Shown: piece after piece, positions 10,942 through 23,065 of the stretch
Layout of the letters: each line of letters begins with the position of its first letter
How positions within the stretch are numbered: position 1 is the first letter of the stretch
The notes under the pieces: generated by a model
Seen by the model: only the letters and a program-made list of their open reading frames with translations
Database searches by the model: none
Told to the model about the DNA's origin: nothing
Position numbers and translations under genes: made by a program
NCBI RefSeq assembly: GCF_019649055.1
Contig: NW_026570234.1
Location: 1,054,001 to 1,118,000 of the forward strand
From: Paramacrobiotus metropolitanus
Lineage: Eukaryota > Tardigrada > Eutardigrada > Parachela > Macrobiotidae
Direction: 5' to 3'
DNA length: 64,000 nt

Positions 10942-12066
10942 TGTTGTCATTGGTACTTACTCTTACTGACCAAATGAACGCCAACGCGTACTGTAGATTT
11001 TTGTAAGGGTGCAAAAAAATTAAGCGTGTGTGAACGTCAAACCAACGCACACGGCATCGTCAGCTGCACCGCATTCCTATAGAAAATGTAAAAAGTACGA
11101 GCTAAAACAAAACTGTCTATAATATTATCGTTGCCGTTTCAATTAATACTTACTTAAAGCAGTCTCCGACAACAACAACCACCGGTACCGGTATCAACAC
11201 GTGCCGATTAAGGTTTGGCTCTATCTGGACAATGGGAGAAGACAACAGCACCAGAACACCGGTCACCGACGCACCCGGCACCGCCGACCTTGCAAGATCG
11301 GCGGTGCCAGGTTGTTTCACCAATTGGTGAAACAACCCCCTCCACTCAACCGAGGATGGGCGGGAGGGCAGAACTTGCTAATAGGTGAACCACCACTGAT
11401 GCAGCCCGGCCAAATATCTATAGAAGTATACCAAACACTAATGCAAAACGGCTATGCTTCATCCACAATCAAAGTCATACTTTTTTATCATCTCTATGCA
11501 CATCCCGCACCGACACACCCTAATGGCTTTTCTTGGCTGCACACTGGATAAACTACAGTAGCAGTCAAGCCGCGCAAGCACCTTTGCTGCATTAATTAAG
11601 CGGTATTACTCGTACTTTGCTGATTGTGTATATTACCGGTATACCCAGGTTGATTTTCACTACTAGTACTTTCACTGAGTGTGAATGGGCAGATTACCTG
11701 CTGTTAAATTAAACATGCAATGCAGGTACGTATACACATAATAAAAAGAATAAAGTTTTACTATTCAATGCAAAACTTCCTATTGTACCAATAACTTCCT
11801 AGCCTTCGAATTCCTTCCTACTGACATACTTTCGGTGTTTTTAAACTAAAATGGTCTATAAATTAATACAAGATAAATAAAGATAAATATAAGATAAATA
11901 AATCAATAATTTATTATGGCTTTAAAAAAAGTTAGATGTCTCTTTGAGGCGATACCATTATGATCTTCTTAGCAACGGCACAATAAGTAATTTAAGATGG
12001 GTTACGGAAACAAAAAAGAGAAGACAAGCAAAATAAATGTGCTATACGGTGAACGTAATAAATTTG
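10942..12066. other. Intergenic with two strong hairpins
   Basis: No gene is supported. The 116-residue open frame at 11201-11551 has no recognised domain, and part of it is explained by the two hairpins at 11277-11337. The 11.2-11.4 kb segment is noticeably richer in G+C than its surroundings. Confidence 0.35.
11277..11337. repeat. Pair of adjacent perfect hairpins
   Basis: GGCACCGCCGA (11277-11287) pairs with TCGGCGGTGCC (11298-11308) around a 10-base loop. One base later, 11310-11337 is a perfect 28-base palindrome whose centre is CACCAATTGGTG. Two adjacent perfect dyads suggest a structured element end or a protein-binding site. Confidence 0.85.
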
Positions 12067-12074
12067 TATAAAAA
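12067..12074 (+). promoter_or_regulatory. TATA box of the FABP gene
   Basis: TATAAAAA lies 85-92 bases upstream of the FABP start codon, which would place transcription start near 12097 and leave a 5' leader of about 60 bases. Spacing and sequence fit a core promoter; no start site was measured. Confidence 0.5.
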
Positions 12075-12158
12075 ACAGAGCTTGTAGAATCTTGAGAAAC
12101 TGAACCGTCCAAAACAAAGTTGTTGTAAAACTTTCAACTTTTCGCTCCCGATTAGAAC

Positions 12159-12575
12159 ATGGCTGCTACCGATATAACCGGCAAATTTCAACTGACATCC
12201 AGCCAAAACTTCGACGACTATTTGAAAGCAGCCAATGTGAGTTTTGTTTACAGAAAACTGGCGACGACTGTGGAATCTGCCACCGTGGAAATCATTAAAA
12301 CCGGGGGTGACGAGTACACCATGAAAACCGTGACCGCGGTGAAAAGTCACGAACTGAAATTCAAACTCAATCAGGAATTCACAGAGCAAACGATGGACGG
12401 CAGAGCACTGCAGACCACCATGAAATTAGAGGGCAACAAATTGATACAAACACAAAAAGATGCGAAGACCAACACTGATTCCATCATTGAACGGGAATTC
12501 ATGAAAGACGAAATGGTCACTACGCTGAAGTGCAAAGGCGCGGTCAGTGTGAGGAAATATAAGCGAATTTCATAG
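12159..12575 (+). CDS. Fatty-acid-binding protein (FABP/CRABP family)
   Basis: Single-exon gene for a 138-residue cytosolic lipid carrier of the beta-barrel FABP family (usual size 130-140). The N-terminus has the family signature GKFQLTSSQNFDDYLKA. The middle has KLNQEFTEQTMDGR, where the E.T.DGR pattern marks strands E-F. The C-terminal strand ends VSVRKYKR, containing the R-x-Y pair that binds the ligand carboxylate. The usual GxxxRK motif after the helices is replaced by VSFVYRKLA, a modest change. Most FABP genes have introns; the lack of any here may mean retroposition or intron loss. A TATA box is present upstream. The exact subgroup and ligand cannot be told from sequence alone. Confidence 0.95.
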   Translation: MAATDITGKFQLTSSQNFDDYLKAANVSFVYRKLATTVESATVEIIKTGGDEYTMKTVTAVKSHELKFKLNQEFTEQTMDGRALQTTMKLEGNKLIQTQKDAKTNTDSIIEREFMKDEMVTTLKCKGAVSVRKYKRIS

Positions 12576-13946
12576 ATTCAAAAATTTGTGCTATGCATAT
12601 GTGCGTTCATTGTCAACTTCAGGTCTGGCACAGTACATGTCTCTAAATTCTTTATAACGCTTTTATTCTTTTAGGGTGATATAATACTTAATTTTTGTCC
12701 AAAATGGTTTGCAAAGACAAAGCGTGCATCTTGTTAGCCAAAATTTATTAAAAGAAAAAACGCGTATAAAAACTTTTTCAGCTCTGTATATACGATATAC
12801 AATACAGTGGTAAGACACTCGTACGGTACACGGAGCGGTTATCTGTCGAAAGCTATTTAATTAAGTGCGTCGCTGCAGAAGTTCACCAATTAACTGCTGG
12901 GAAACGAAAAGCTAATAAACAAGTTCTACCTTTAAGATTTAGCGATTTATGTATTGCCAAATCGTCATGCTAATCGTAACGGAAACAGCCGAAACGATGC
13001 TGATAAAAATCATTCTTGTAAGAAAACAGCTACCCTTAAGCGAACCGAACACTCCCCAGCTAAATAAAATGCTCATACATAATGATGAGCTTCGGCTTAA
13101 TTAAACACATAAGTAAATACTCTGTACCTGTTTACTGAAACAGTCGAGAAATAATTAATCAAGGTAAATACCCTATTTTACCATACCGTACGACGCGTGT
13201 CTCGAAACCCAGTTCTAGAAGTTTTATGAATGCACGTTCACTAAATATTCACGATAAAAAAAAGTCGGAATTCGCGTTCGTTAGTATTAAATCAAACGCA
13301 GCCAGCGTCTGGCCAGAGGGCAGAAACTACTGACGATATCTAGCACCCGCTGACGGTTGACCTTAAAAAATTCCGTTTTCTTTCGGTAAACACATATGAC
13401 GATGCCGTTTTTGTGTTCGCCCTTGTAGCTAGGTGTGCCGCTCCAACAAGAGTAAAGAACGAGCTCTGTAGACAATGCTCATCTGGTTTTCCTTCAGCAA
13501 CTGTATTTGTGGTCATGAATGAAACAGATCGTGGTAGGTCAATTCGATACAAATAATTGGACTGCACGACGTACGCGCCGTTTCATGGCATACTGTGGAA
13601 GTTAAATATTACGATGTAATATTAATATTACGAATTGTCTTGCAATGAATCTCACAGTTATTGGTTAGCTGACTCCTACGCTCATTCCGGATCCGGTATA
13701 GTTCCACCAGATGCAAATAGTTTCAGCACTCTATATTTTTTATTCGGTATCTTTTAATACGAGCACTGCATTGAAGAATTTGAAGTATTAATTATTTAAT
13801 TAATAACTTCCGCGTTCGTGAATGTGCCGTGGTCAGCTTACATAGCAAAGGCCTGCAGACAGTCAGCCGTCGTTCGTACTCGATGTGTAAATGAATATTA
13901 TGTGATACTTGTATTTGACCTTCGGGAAGTGCGGAAGTTGTATGCG
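12576..13946. other. Intergenic, no supported gene
   Basis: About 1.4 kb of AT-rich sequence. Overlapping minus-strand frames at 13287-13567 lack any recognisable motif or splice support. The part from 13818 is the leader of the next gene. Confidence 0.35.
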
Positions 13947-15971
13947 ATGCGGAAGATGCGACCCTGGACGTCTTTATGCAGTCTGCTTTTTGTTTGTGGA
14001 TGTGCTTATCGCTTTCATTCGGCCAGCGCAAGTATAGCCGGCCACTACAGGATGTACGTCCTTTATGGAACGGTATGCACGGATTCATTCATTTTACTTT
14101 AAAGTTAAATTTAACTCTTTGGTCCACAAAAATAATAATTATTGTGATCCGATAAAAGTACCTTATGCAATGATATTGTCATGTCGATTGCTGAAATATT
14201 TACGTAAACGTTGAAAATCTGTGTAGCGACTGCATTACAGGGTGACACGATCATAGAGAGCTGGGAGGGTCATGGTGGGAATAACTACAATCATCCGAAC
14301 CGGAAGTGGACTCTGGAATGCTTTGACGGTGATGCAGTAATAGGTACGTGAAATTTGTATTAATATTTTCTTTCATTTTTCTTTAATACGGTCGAAATAT
14401 TGTATATATGAAAATGGTACGCCGGTCCTACTATGCTTAAATTTTACTGTGTTGTCATCTGACTTGCCACTATATTGTACATTAAAGGCTTGAGCCACCT
14501 GATACAGTAGCAATATACAATACATAATGGTGTAATATCATTGACACAATTTCCTTTTCCGGTGCTTGAAATGAACAGCTGTGATGTAAGTAAGCAGTTC
14601 CTGTCAACCTTGCTCATGTCACGGACCTAAAACTTTCAAGTAATACACCTTTATTTGACAATTGTAGGGGTGATGGTGATGATTTTTCGGTGAGCGCGTT
14701 TTATTTGCTGCAATTTTTCTTCTTATTGAAACAAATTGGTATACGTGTGGATTTTGTGATCTGTAGCATTTGTGGTATATTTGGTGCAAATTCATGTTCC
14801 CTTACAAACCGCCGTCCAAAGGCATCTATCCATATTATCCAGGGTAAATCATTAAATATACTGCGACAATCTCTGGATCGCGCAGTCTTTTATCGCAAAA
14901 ATACTATATTTTTAGCCCTTTGCAGGTGTCATGTGCGGAATTTTACTATCCAGTTTTTTTGTTACACTGCTCTTCAGCATGAGTTGACCGTTAACACCTT
15001 TATAACCGGTACGTCTTAAAACAGTGTACAATACAGTCAGTATTTAATGTTTAGAATGCGAAAGGATTTTTCAGGCGCCCCTCAAAACGTAATATCATAA
15101 CGATGAGCCAATTTTAAGGCAAGTACAATTATATTTTTTTACTGGATAGGCTTTTATTGCGACGAATTTGAGTGTGTTATCTCTCGTGCACCTGGACCTC
15201 CGGGATCTGGTGATAATGGGGATCTTCTGAATCCATATAAGTGCTGCAAGACACCGAAAGGTTATTATATCGACTACACCGCCTGCTATTATCAGCCGAC
15301 GCACGACCAATACGGGGTACTTCTAATTTTTTTTCTTACTGATTTTGCAACAAATTAAAAGATTACTTATTAAAGTGGAAGTTTATTGACAGGAATTTTA
15401 TGATGCGTCGTCGCGGCATTTTCTTGTCTTCTGTGCCACGGGTTACGTCATGACCGGCTTGAGTCGTAAAGTGAATCCGTGGAAGACGCCAGATTCCGAC
15501 ATCGACTGGCTGCAATGTTGTCGTGTGGCGTACGGCATTAAGCCCCCTCAACCACCCCCACAAGCGAATAACCAATCAGTTTACTCCACTCCGACCATTG
15601 AGATGCCGACGGCCTACGAATATCCGCCGCGACGGCGTTCCAACCAAATGGCCCACTCACGATTTCCCGCTGATGCTCGTTCGGGAGGTCTGTCGATGAA
15701 TCTGGAAATGACCACAAATTCCCATTTTCAGCCGGGCGAGAACACACATCCATGGATGTATAATGAACTGCCCATTGCCGGCGAGGATGACCACCGAGAT
15801 ATTGTAACCTTTAGTAGCGATGCTGCTGATGCTGTTGATAATCCTCACACATCGGACGACCATTATCTGGAGCAGTTAAGGAATTTTTTTGCGCCAAGAT
15901 CAGGAGGTGATAATAACCCTGCTCAACCGTTGATTCTTTCTGATGACATACCCCGCATTCAGTCGGTGTAG
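13947..15971 (+). CDS. Secreted cysteine-rich protein, unrecognised family
   Basis: Six exons: 13947-14072, 14241 to about 14336 (or 14343), 14767-14843, 14926-15008, 15150-15316, 15393-15971. The start (MRKMRPWTSLCSLLFVCGCA) is a signal peptide; a second ATG nine bases on is equally possible. The mature part has scattered Cys and CC pairs (KCCKTPKGYYIDYTACYY, VFCATGYVMTGLSRK, WLQCCRVAYG) and aromatic-rich stretches, followed by a Pro/Ser/Asp-rich tail of about 140 residues without cysteines. Phases agree except at the exon 2/3 junction, where two donors are possible. I do not recognise a named family; the GYYIDY..CYY and GYVMTG..WLQCC blocks resemble uncharacterised secreted invertebrate proteins that I cannot name. 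An AATAAA lies at 16322. Likely an extracellular or cuticle-associated protein (inference). Confidence 0.75.
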
Positions 15972-16450
15972 GCAGCAGTCGGTGGCCAGTGAGTTTGTTT
16001 TTGTTTGTGTGTTTTGCAGATCTTAATGCAATTAATGCGCATTCTTTACCGAGGCAGTATTTGAATTTGTTGATTTCTAAATGCGATATTGATTACAGCT
16101 AAATGTAATGAGGGTGTTGATTAAATGTATAGGAATTACATTTGTCCTACTGGATGCCGTATGGCAGTTATGATTTTGAACTTTCATGGAGCTCATTTTG
16201 TCGGCTCGGGGATGAATTGTTTTCTAGCGGACCAAGCCGAGCAAATGACGATAAAAGCTCAACCTGACTGCTTTAAAAACCCCAGATCGCATTGTCATTT
16301 GCTACTAAATTTTTTAAACAAAATAAAATTCTGTGTGTGCACATAAAATAACGTCGCTTTTCAGTAAAAATTCTGAGATCATCGGTTTAGTGGCACAAAC
16401 ATCAGGAACTGTCATTCGAATACAAACCCACAAAATTTAACTGCATCACA

Positions 16451-19400
16451 TTACTGGCTCAACAAATAAACCAAGTCATCCGGTCGCAGCGGATACTCTT
16501 TGGGGGGATTGGTCAGCACGCATCGTTTACTTGTTTTCTGGGAATCTGTGTCATTCGGATACATCAATCTTGCCAAGCCTAGGCAAATAACTCCAATTCG
16601 GACGGCGCAGACGAACAAGGCTCCGTATGTCGAAAACTGCAACAAAACATGTGAAAATATTAGCAAGGTATTTTAATAACCTTATAAGTAATAATTGAAT
16701 ATATGGGAAGGCTAGTTTTATTGAGATATTCGGCATCCGTTATAAAACCTACATGCATTTGGTTTCCCGCAAATATTTCATCATCCAGAGCAACAAGTCG
16801 AATACCCACGCTATTTCCAGACTGATTGGCGGGATTATCGGACGAGTTATCGCCAGGAATCAAACCCAATCCCTCTGACAAGACGCTTTCAAAAAAAGGA
16901 CTCTGGAAGCCCCATAGCAAGTAGCGGATTAGCGGTACCGCCAGCGGATTGTAATACGTCTGCAAAATTGACGTTATTTTTATTTCGTAAACTTGTTACT
17001 GTTTTTGCTTTTGTTTAATGTTACAATGTTATTACGCGCTATTGCTATTTTGTTCTATTGTTACATTGTAGAGTTATGTGACCTTTGGTTGTTTTTATTA
17101 GAATAATGAAATTCGTTTTCGAACGGAATTTACCGCAACAAGCATTGAATCCAGCGAACTCAAGGTCACCGCCGAGCCACACATATAAGGTTCGCTTAAA
17201 AAGACATCGTCACAATCTTCGTCGTGTTCCGTCCATGCATATTGATCCAACAGCCGAATGTTTGAATCATGCTCTGCACAAAAAAATACTGCTGTGTGGC
17301 TTCGATGTTACCAACATGTGCTACTGAAAACACTAGATGAGTACAGTACTTTATTCTTTTCCAATTGTGTGCGCATATACAATGATCTACAAGGAAAAAG
17401 CATTGCTTACGGATTTCTGTGATAACGGGAATTTGATGTCCGCTTATTCTCCGTGAGCGGTCGATCAAGGGTTCATCATTTTCGAAGACCATGGCCTTAA
17501 TATTCAGCGTGGCGAGGATGGCCGCTCGGTCATCGAGGGTTTTATCGGCTGATGTGCCCATCCCGGCGGATAATATTACACACGATGAACAACTGTGAAC
17601 ATTGGCCGCTCGCAGATCTGCGCGGCCCAGCGCATCACCGGGAACAATACGGATTCTGGGGAAATTGTGCAGCATTCGCCATTCCTTCTCCAGAAACACC
17701 GGATCACCCAGGAAAACAATCTCCTTTAAGTCTGTATACGGTATCTTGCTGGAACGTAGCGGCATGACTAAATCTCGCAATCCGATGGGCGAATCGTAGG
17801 CACTGCACATTACGAGGACGAGAATGTGGTCGTGGAAACCGGCTTCAACCGCATCGGATCTCGTCTACAATTAAATCGATTCTTAATTGCGACACACCCA
17901 AAATAGCCTAAATATTTTATTCAGGCCAGTTAACGAAAAATTTAAGTAAGTATAGACAATTAGGAGTAATAGGCCATGTATTTGGGCTGCTCTTGCATTG
18001 GTAGCGCAGGGTTTTTGCTTACCAGGAAGACGGATCGGAAAGTTTGGGTGGGGCACCAGTGAAAGGCTTTGGAAATATCGAATTGCCGCTGGTTTCGCTT
18101 GATGGCTGGATCCTCCAGAATCCCATTTTCTTCCCGTCTGTTTTGTAATTAGTTATTTAGGCTACGCAAATATTATGGGCAGCGTAGCATCAAAGTGTAA
18201 CCTTTGTAAAACCGAAGCTCCGTGACGAAGATGTCCCAGTATTTTGGCTTCAAATCCTCGTGGTGGTCTGGCTAATTCGTGATGATGGACAACATTCAAG
18301 TCGACGCCGGTAATTTTCAACAAACGCTCAAACGGATTTCGGATTGCTGGATATACCGGCCGACTGTCAGCTATACGGAAACAGAATGCAACATGTCATC
18401 TAATTTCAATGCCGGAAGTGCATGTTTATCAATATTGTTCTAGATCTGTTTTCACGCAACCCGTGCGTTAGTACAGTATTATGAAACTGCTCGACATAAG
18501 TACCTTTTGAACATTTGCAGTGAGTAATTTTTTGAGGATCCGTTTCATGGCGGTGGCATACCGAGCAGTAGTGACGCACTCTGTTTTAAGTATTAAGCAA
18601 ATTTAATGGTATACATACTGAGATATTTATGAGCGTTTTCGTTAATAATTTTGTTTTTAGTACTTTAAGCAAGTATTTTGTTAGAGGTTTGAGACATTTG
18701 AAATAAACGGTAGTACATATTATGTTTGCTGTTTTACTGACTGCTGTATAAGCAGGTACATAGGTAGCGTTATAATGCGTAAAAGAATGTATAAAAAAAT
18801 TACCGGCTCACATCACTGGAACTTTTTGCAACAAAAATCCCCACCCGATCCTCCGTAATCACTAACATAACCGGACAGAGTAGCAAGCCTTGCTTGCGAT
18901 TATCTCTTTCCGGTCGGAAAAGTCCAATGAGCAGCAGGTGCAGTTTGGTAAAGCACTGCCTGAAAGCATTTTTGAGCCACTTTAATAAATACGATTATAG
19001 TAATCATTGTGGGAAAAACTGATTGTGAGAGGACTAATAATTTACTCCGCTGCTTCCGTGTATTTCATGCCCAGGAAATACGCGCCAAAGGGACTGACAA
19101 ATAGCTCCAATTGGCTGCCGTAGACAAAGTCCTGAATGATTTCGCGTCGCGGTGCCAGGATGATGTTGCGCGATGGGGATTGTATAAGATTAGCCAATAA
19201 GGTCGACGCCCCAGGAGCAATACACGATTGAGCAATTAATCCGTACTCGATTTCTTGAAAGCACACGATCGTGTCACCTCTCTTCAAGGCAAACCCAGGA
19301 ATATTCAGGAGTAAAGGCTAAAAAGCGTGAAATAATTTTATTAGGTATTGCTTATAATCCCAAAGGTCATAAGAATTATTATATGCCTTGTGATCTAATA

Positions 19401-22400
19401 TTTTACGATAGCACTTATTAGATTTGTTTACAATTAACTATATGGTTGTATCATGTTCGAACAGATGACATTGCATTGTCTTGATACTTCGATATGTGTG
19501 CAACTCTGGGAAATCCATGGCCAGCTAACCTTAACCTTCCCTGTTGAAGGCAATTAGCACGAATGTTTCCTTTGTTTACAATTAGCTGTAATCCGGTTAC
19601 AAATAATTTGGCGAGTGCATATACTTAATACTGAATCTGACTGTGTCCGCATAGAGATTTATAGTAACGTTACTCTAATTCTCTGCTGTGTCGGTATTCT
19701 GTTGTAAAGAACTGAAAATGTATTCGCTCACCTTGGCCTGGTTCTGCAACAGCTGGACTATGCATCTCGTATGCGGGTGGAAATTCTTTATCGAGGTCAC
19801 CAGCATAACCGTGGCCAGGTCTTCTTTTACGGGAGACGGTGAACTTTTGTCGGTGATGACGAAACAGGCCATTGCATGGTGCAGTTGCGCTCGGCGGAGA
19901 TCTTGGATCTGCATGAGCGATCCTTCCAAATAAACTACGGTTGATCCGTAATGTTTCAGCACCGACTCCATTTCGACATCCGGTACACTGCAAACATTGA
20001 TCAGACGGTGCACATAAAAATTTAACGGGTTCTGTAATGGAACATTTGTCTAGACACAACAAGTTAAATTACAAAACACACTCCCATACATTATACACAT
20101 GCACATAACTATCCGTACAATATATGGATTATCGATAAATATGTCACTTGTCACAGTACTCCGCTTGATTGTTACATACATCTTTTGTATAACGCTGAAT
20201 TAAAACTCATCACATCACAGTGTAAAAATACGTCATGATCACTATTATTTCTTACTGTCCAACGAAAACCACGCGAACATCATCCCTTCTTCGATCCTCA
20301 CGACAAAAATCACTCAAAAAACGGGACATGAATGATGCGTCGATGCGCCCGGTAACTACGACATGTCCAATTCCGTTCTCTGGTCGGTAATTTCCTCCAA
20401 AACGCTTACGATTGCAATAAAGCAGATAGACTTCCGGTATTGTCGAAGCAAACAGGGCCTATAACGCAATATATATACTTTGTACCACGGAAGTTGGATG
20501 ATATATTATCGCAATTATGGCAAGGAGTTACTATGTCAGAAAAGGCAAAAAATACTTTAGCAAAATATTTCATATTTTACCAAAAAATATTTACGAAACC
20601 TGAATTAACAAATCCACCTTACCAATGAAGTCATAACAAATACACAACAAAACAATCGTCCTAATGTTGTCTCGGGATTAATATCACCGTATCCCACTGT
20701 CGATAGAGTGACAAAGGAAAAGTATACGGATTCAAAGTAGGACAAGTTGTGGATGCGTGGCTGGTTAAGCCAAAAGTCTCCACTGTTTTCCAACTGCAGC
20801 AAACAAAAATTAGCGGAAAGATGAAAAAACTGTGCACATGTTAGCACAGCTGTGCAGTTGTATAGCCTAGTAAAATACAGTAAGATCGTACCAAATGGAA
20901 TACGCCACTGCATGCTAGTAAAATTGTTGTTATCAGGCACAGGCTCTGGGCGAGTCGGATCATGGGACGGGTTGTCAATAATCCAAATGTCTGCAGGATT
21001 TCGGACACGGACATAATGTGGTATGCACGCGCGCATCGAAATCCTAAACAGTTTTACAACTTAAATCATGTTCATAAACAGGTAATTTAGTGAATAAAAT
21101 TCTGAATCGCTGCTTCGTAGATGAATAATCATTTTTGCCCGTACCTATCCAGTGCCGGTGCGTAATCAGTGATAAAAATGCCGGAGGAACTGTACAGTAA
21201 TTGGCAATTGCGTTGAGATCCAAAAGATACACAAATGGCCTGGCGCTTCCGCAGAGCTAAGCACACAAAAAATAATACAGATAAATTTTATTTAAAACAT
21301 TTTATAAAATTTTAAATAAATTCGTTTAATTGTTTCATTTTATACGTAATTACGGATTAAGTTCAGTAAACACCTTTGTGTTGATAACCTTTGTATTTAA
21401 GGGTCAAGTATACTCTAATGATTAAGATGCTATGGTAAAACCGGATGAAGCCGGCGGGATCATTTTCCCAATGTAAACAATTCAGGTATTCGATTTCCAC
21501 TTTTCTCATTTTGATGAAAATGTCGCCCTTACTGCACTGCTTACCCGCAACCCAAAGGTAACCATTAGAATAATATTGCATGTGAAATCAATATACCAAT
21601 CAACACTGAAAGGTCCGCGAGAGCAATTTTCAACGTTATTGATTTTCCTGCAAAATGAGTGATTTTTAACACATCTGAGTCAAACACTGCATCTAGTCTT
21701 AAGATGATAGATTCCGTGCCTCTTAAATTCTATAAATCTTCGGCGAATGAGTGCGCAATTATGAGGTATTGACCTTTAGGTTAATGGATTACTCTGCATG
21801 AACACGGTTGAAGGTATTCGGCCATTCAACGCTTACCAAGAAACGTTGTAAAGATAAATGCAGAGGGAAATCATCCCAACCACAAACTCCAAAACCATCT
21901 AAAACATACAAAAAATGAAAATAATAATTACCGTATAAGTATAATTTTGTCTTCATGATACGTAAATTAGGCCCCATTCACGCTGACTTCTATCTATCCG
22001 ATTTCCTATTAAAGCACCGCCCGAAACGGCCGGTTTCTTAGCAGTGCGCGTGAACGCGGCGCGCTGTAATGTTGCGTTACTGTAAATTCAGTGTTTTATC
22101 TAGTTGAGTAATATTATAAATTATGAGCCGGTGATACTGACACTATAAATATAATATTTTAGAAAAAGTAAATAAATTTGAACAAAATTTATTTCAATCT
22201 CCAACCCCAAAGCGCATCCTCCCACATGATGACGATTCTAGCTGCTAGGAAAAATAACATTACTAATTTACCAGCGCATAAGGTATTTTGCAAAAATCAA
22301 CCGCTATATTTGAAAAACTGGTTCTTTTGAATGTTTGCAAATCAGCATTTATATTTTGCAAATAAAAAATATTTTTATCACTGACGTACGGGAATAAGCG

Positions 22401-22781
22401 GGCTGAACCGATGTTACCCGTTTCAACTTTGTGTTTTCCGTATAGATAGTAAGTTACCAAAACTTTTCCGGGGTAGGATTGGGCAGAAATGATCCGAGCA
22501 CAGAAATGCCCATATTGAGCAGTCCATGATTGCCAGTTATTTGTTGTCGAAGCATGCTCATTGCGTTGTGTGGTCAAGTAGTAGCGCTGCTGATTGCGTA
22601 TTCTAATCCTTTGAAATATCCAGATCAGTTTAATCAAACCAACAACGATGGCCAACACAACCGGACACAGCAGGGAGGAGAACAAAAAAATCCACCATAT
22701 TCTAGTTTGTCCGCAGGAATCATGGTTACCGCTGCCAACAACAATACAAGAGCGTAAATATTGCCTGCGCATTATGATCAA
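16451..22781 (-). CDS. slo: Slo1-type large-conductance K+ channel, divergent
   Basis: Seventeen exons on the minus strand: 22458-22781, 21837-21898, 21545-21647, 21145-21256, 20892-21043, 20623-20793, 20256-20458, 19732-19987, 19046-19317, 18804-18959, 18504-18580, 18202-18370, 18023-18137, 17411-17864, 17134-17273, 16753-16959, 16451-16636. They sum to 3159 bases, 1052 residues, in one frame. BK channels open on voltage and Ca2+. Seen in order: S0 (RIWWIFLFSS), S1, S2 (YIDFTCNIIL), S3 (DLNAIANYCTVPP), S4 (GFRCARAYH), selectivity filter TVGYGD (residues 283-288), RCK1 (GHVVVTGRID; YGLIAQSCIAPG), linker with a CSVCH motif, FHWC, RCK2 (GLRDLVMPLRSS; WRMLHNFPRIRIVPGDALGR), and the end KRCVLTNPPKEYPLRPDDL. 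Odd points: the S3 Asp and last S4 Arg of the voltage sensor are Asn and His, and the acidic Ca2+ bowl is disrupted. Slo1 or a Slo3-like paralogue are both possible; Slo2 fits less well. Confidence 0.95.
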
Positions 22782-23065
22782 CCAGGCTATTCGATATCGA
22801 TTTTTTATTGACTACGCAAATGTACTTACATATAAAACTACTTTCGTAATAGCATATTTTCTAATTATAATTATATACATTTTCAGTAGGGCATAATAAA
22901 ACTATGGAATCGATTGATGAAAAGTATTTAAAATTATTATACCGTTATCAGATGCCTTTTACTTGCTACCTGACCAAATCTAAGAAAAACCTGACCAAAT
23001 CTAAGAAAAAGTAAAAACATAAGCCAGGCTCAATTTTTTGGGGCAGATCCAGTAAATTTTATTTC
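22782..23065. other. Spacer upstream of slo
   Basis: The 5' flank of the channel gene. It contains two exact tandem copies of CTGACCAAATCTAAGAAAAA at about 22971-23010. Confidence 0.5.

Noticed and set aside
11201-11551. 116-codon plus-strand frame
   Set aside because: No domain recognised, overlaps two perfect hairpins and an equally open minus frame; likely fortuitous in a G+C-rich patch.
12159-12575. Horizontal transfer of the intronless FABP gene
   Set aside because: FABPs are animal proteins; lack of introns is better explained by intron loss or retroposition.
13287-13567. Two overlapping minus-strand frames
   Set aside because: No motif, no splice sites that extend them.
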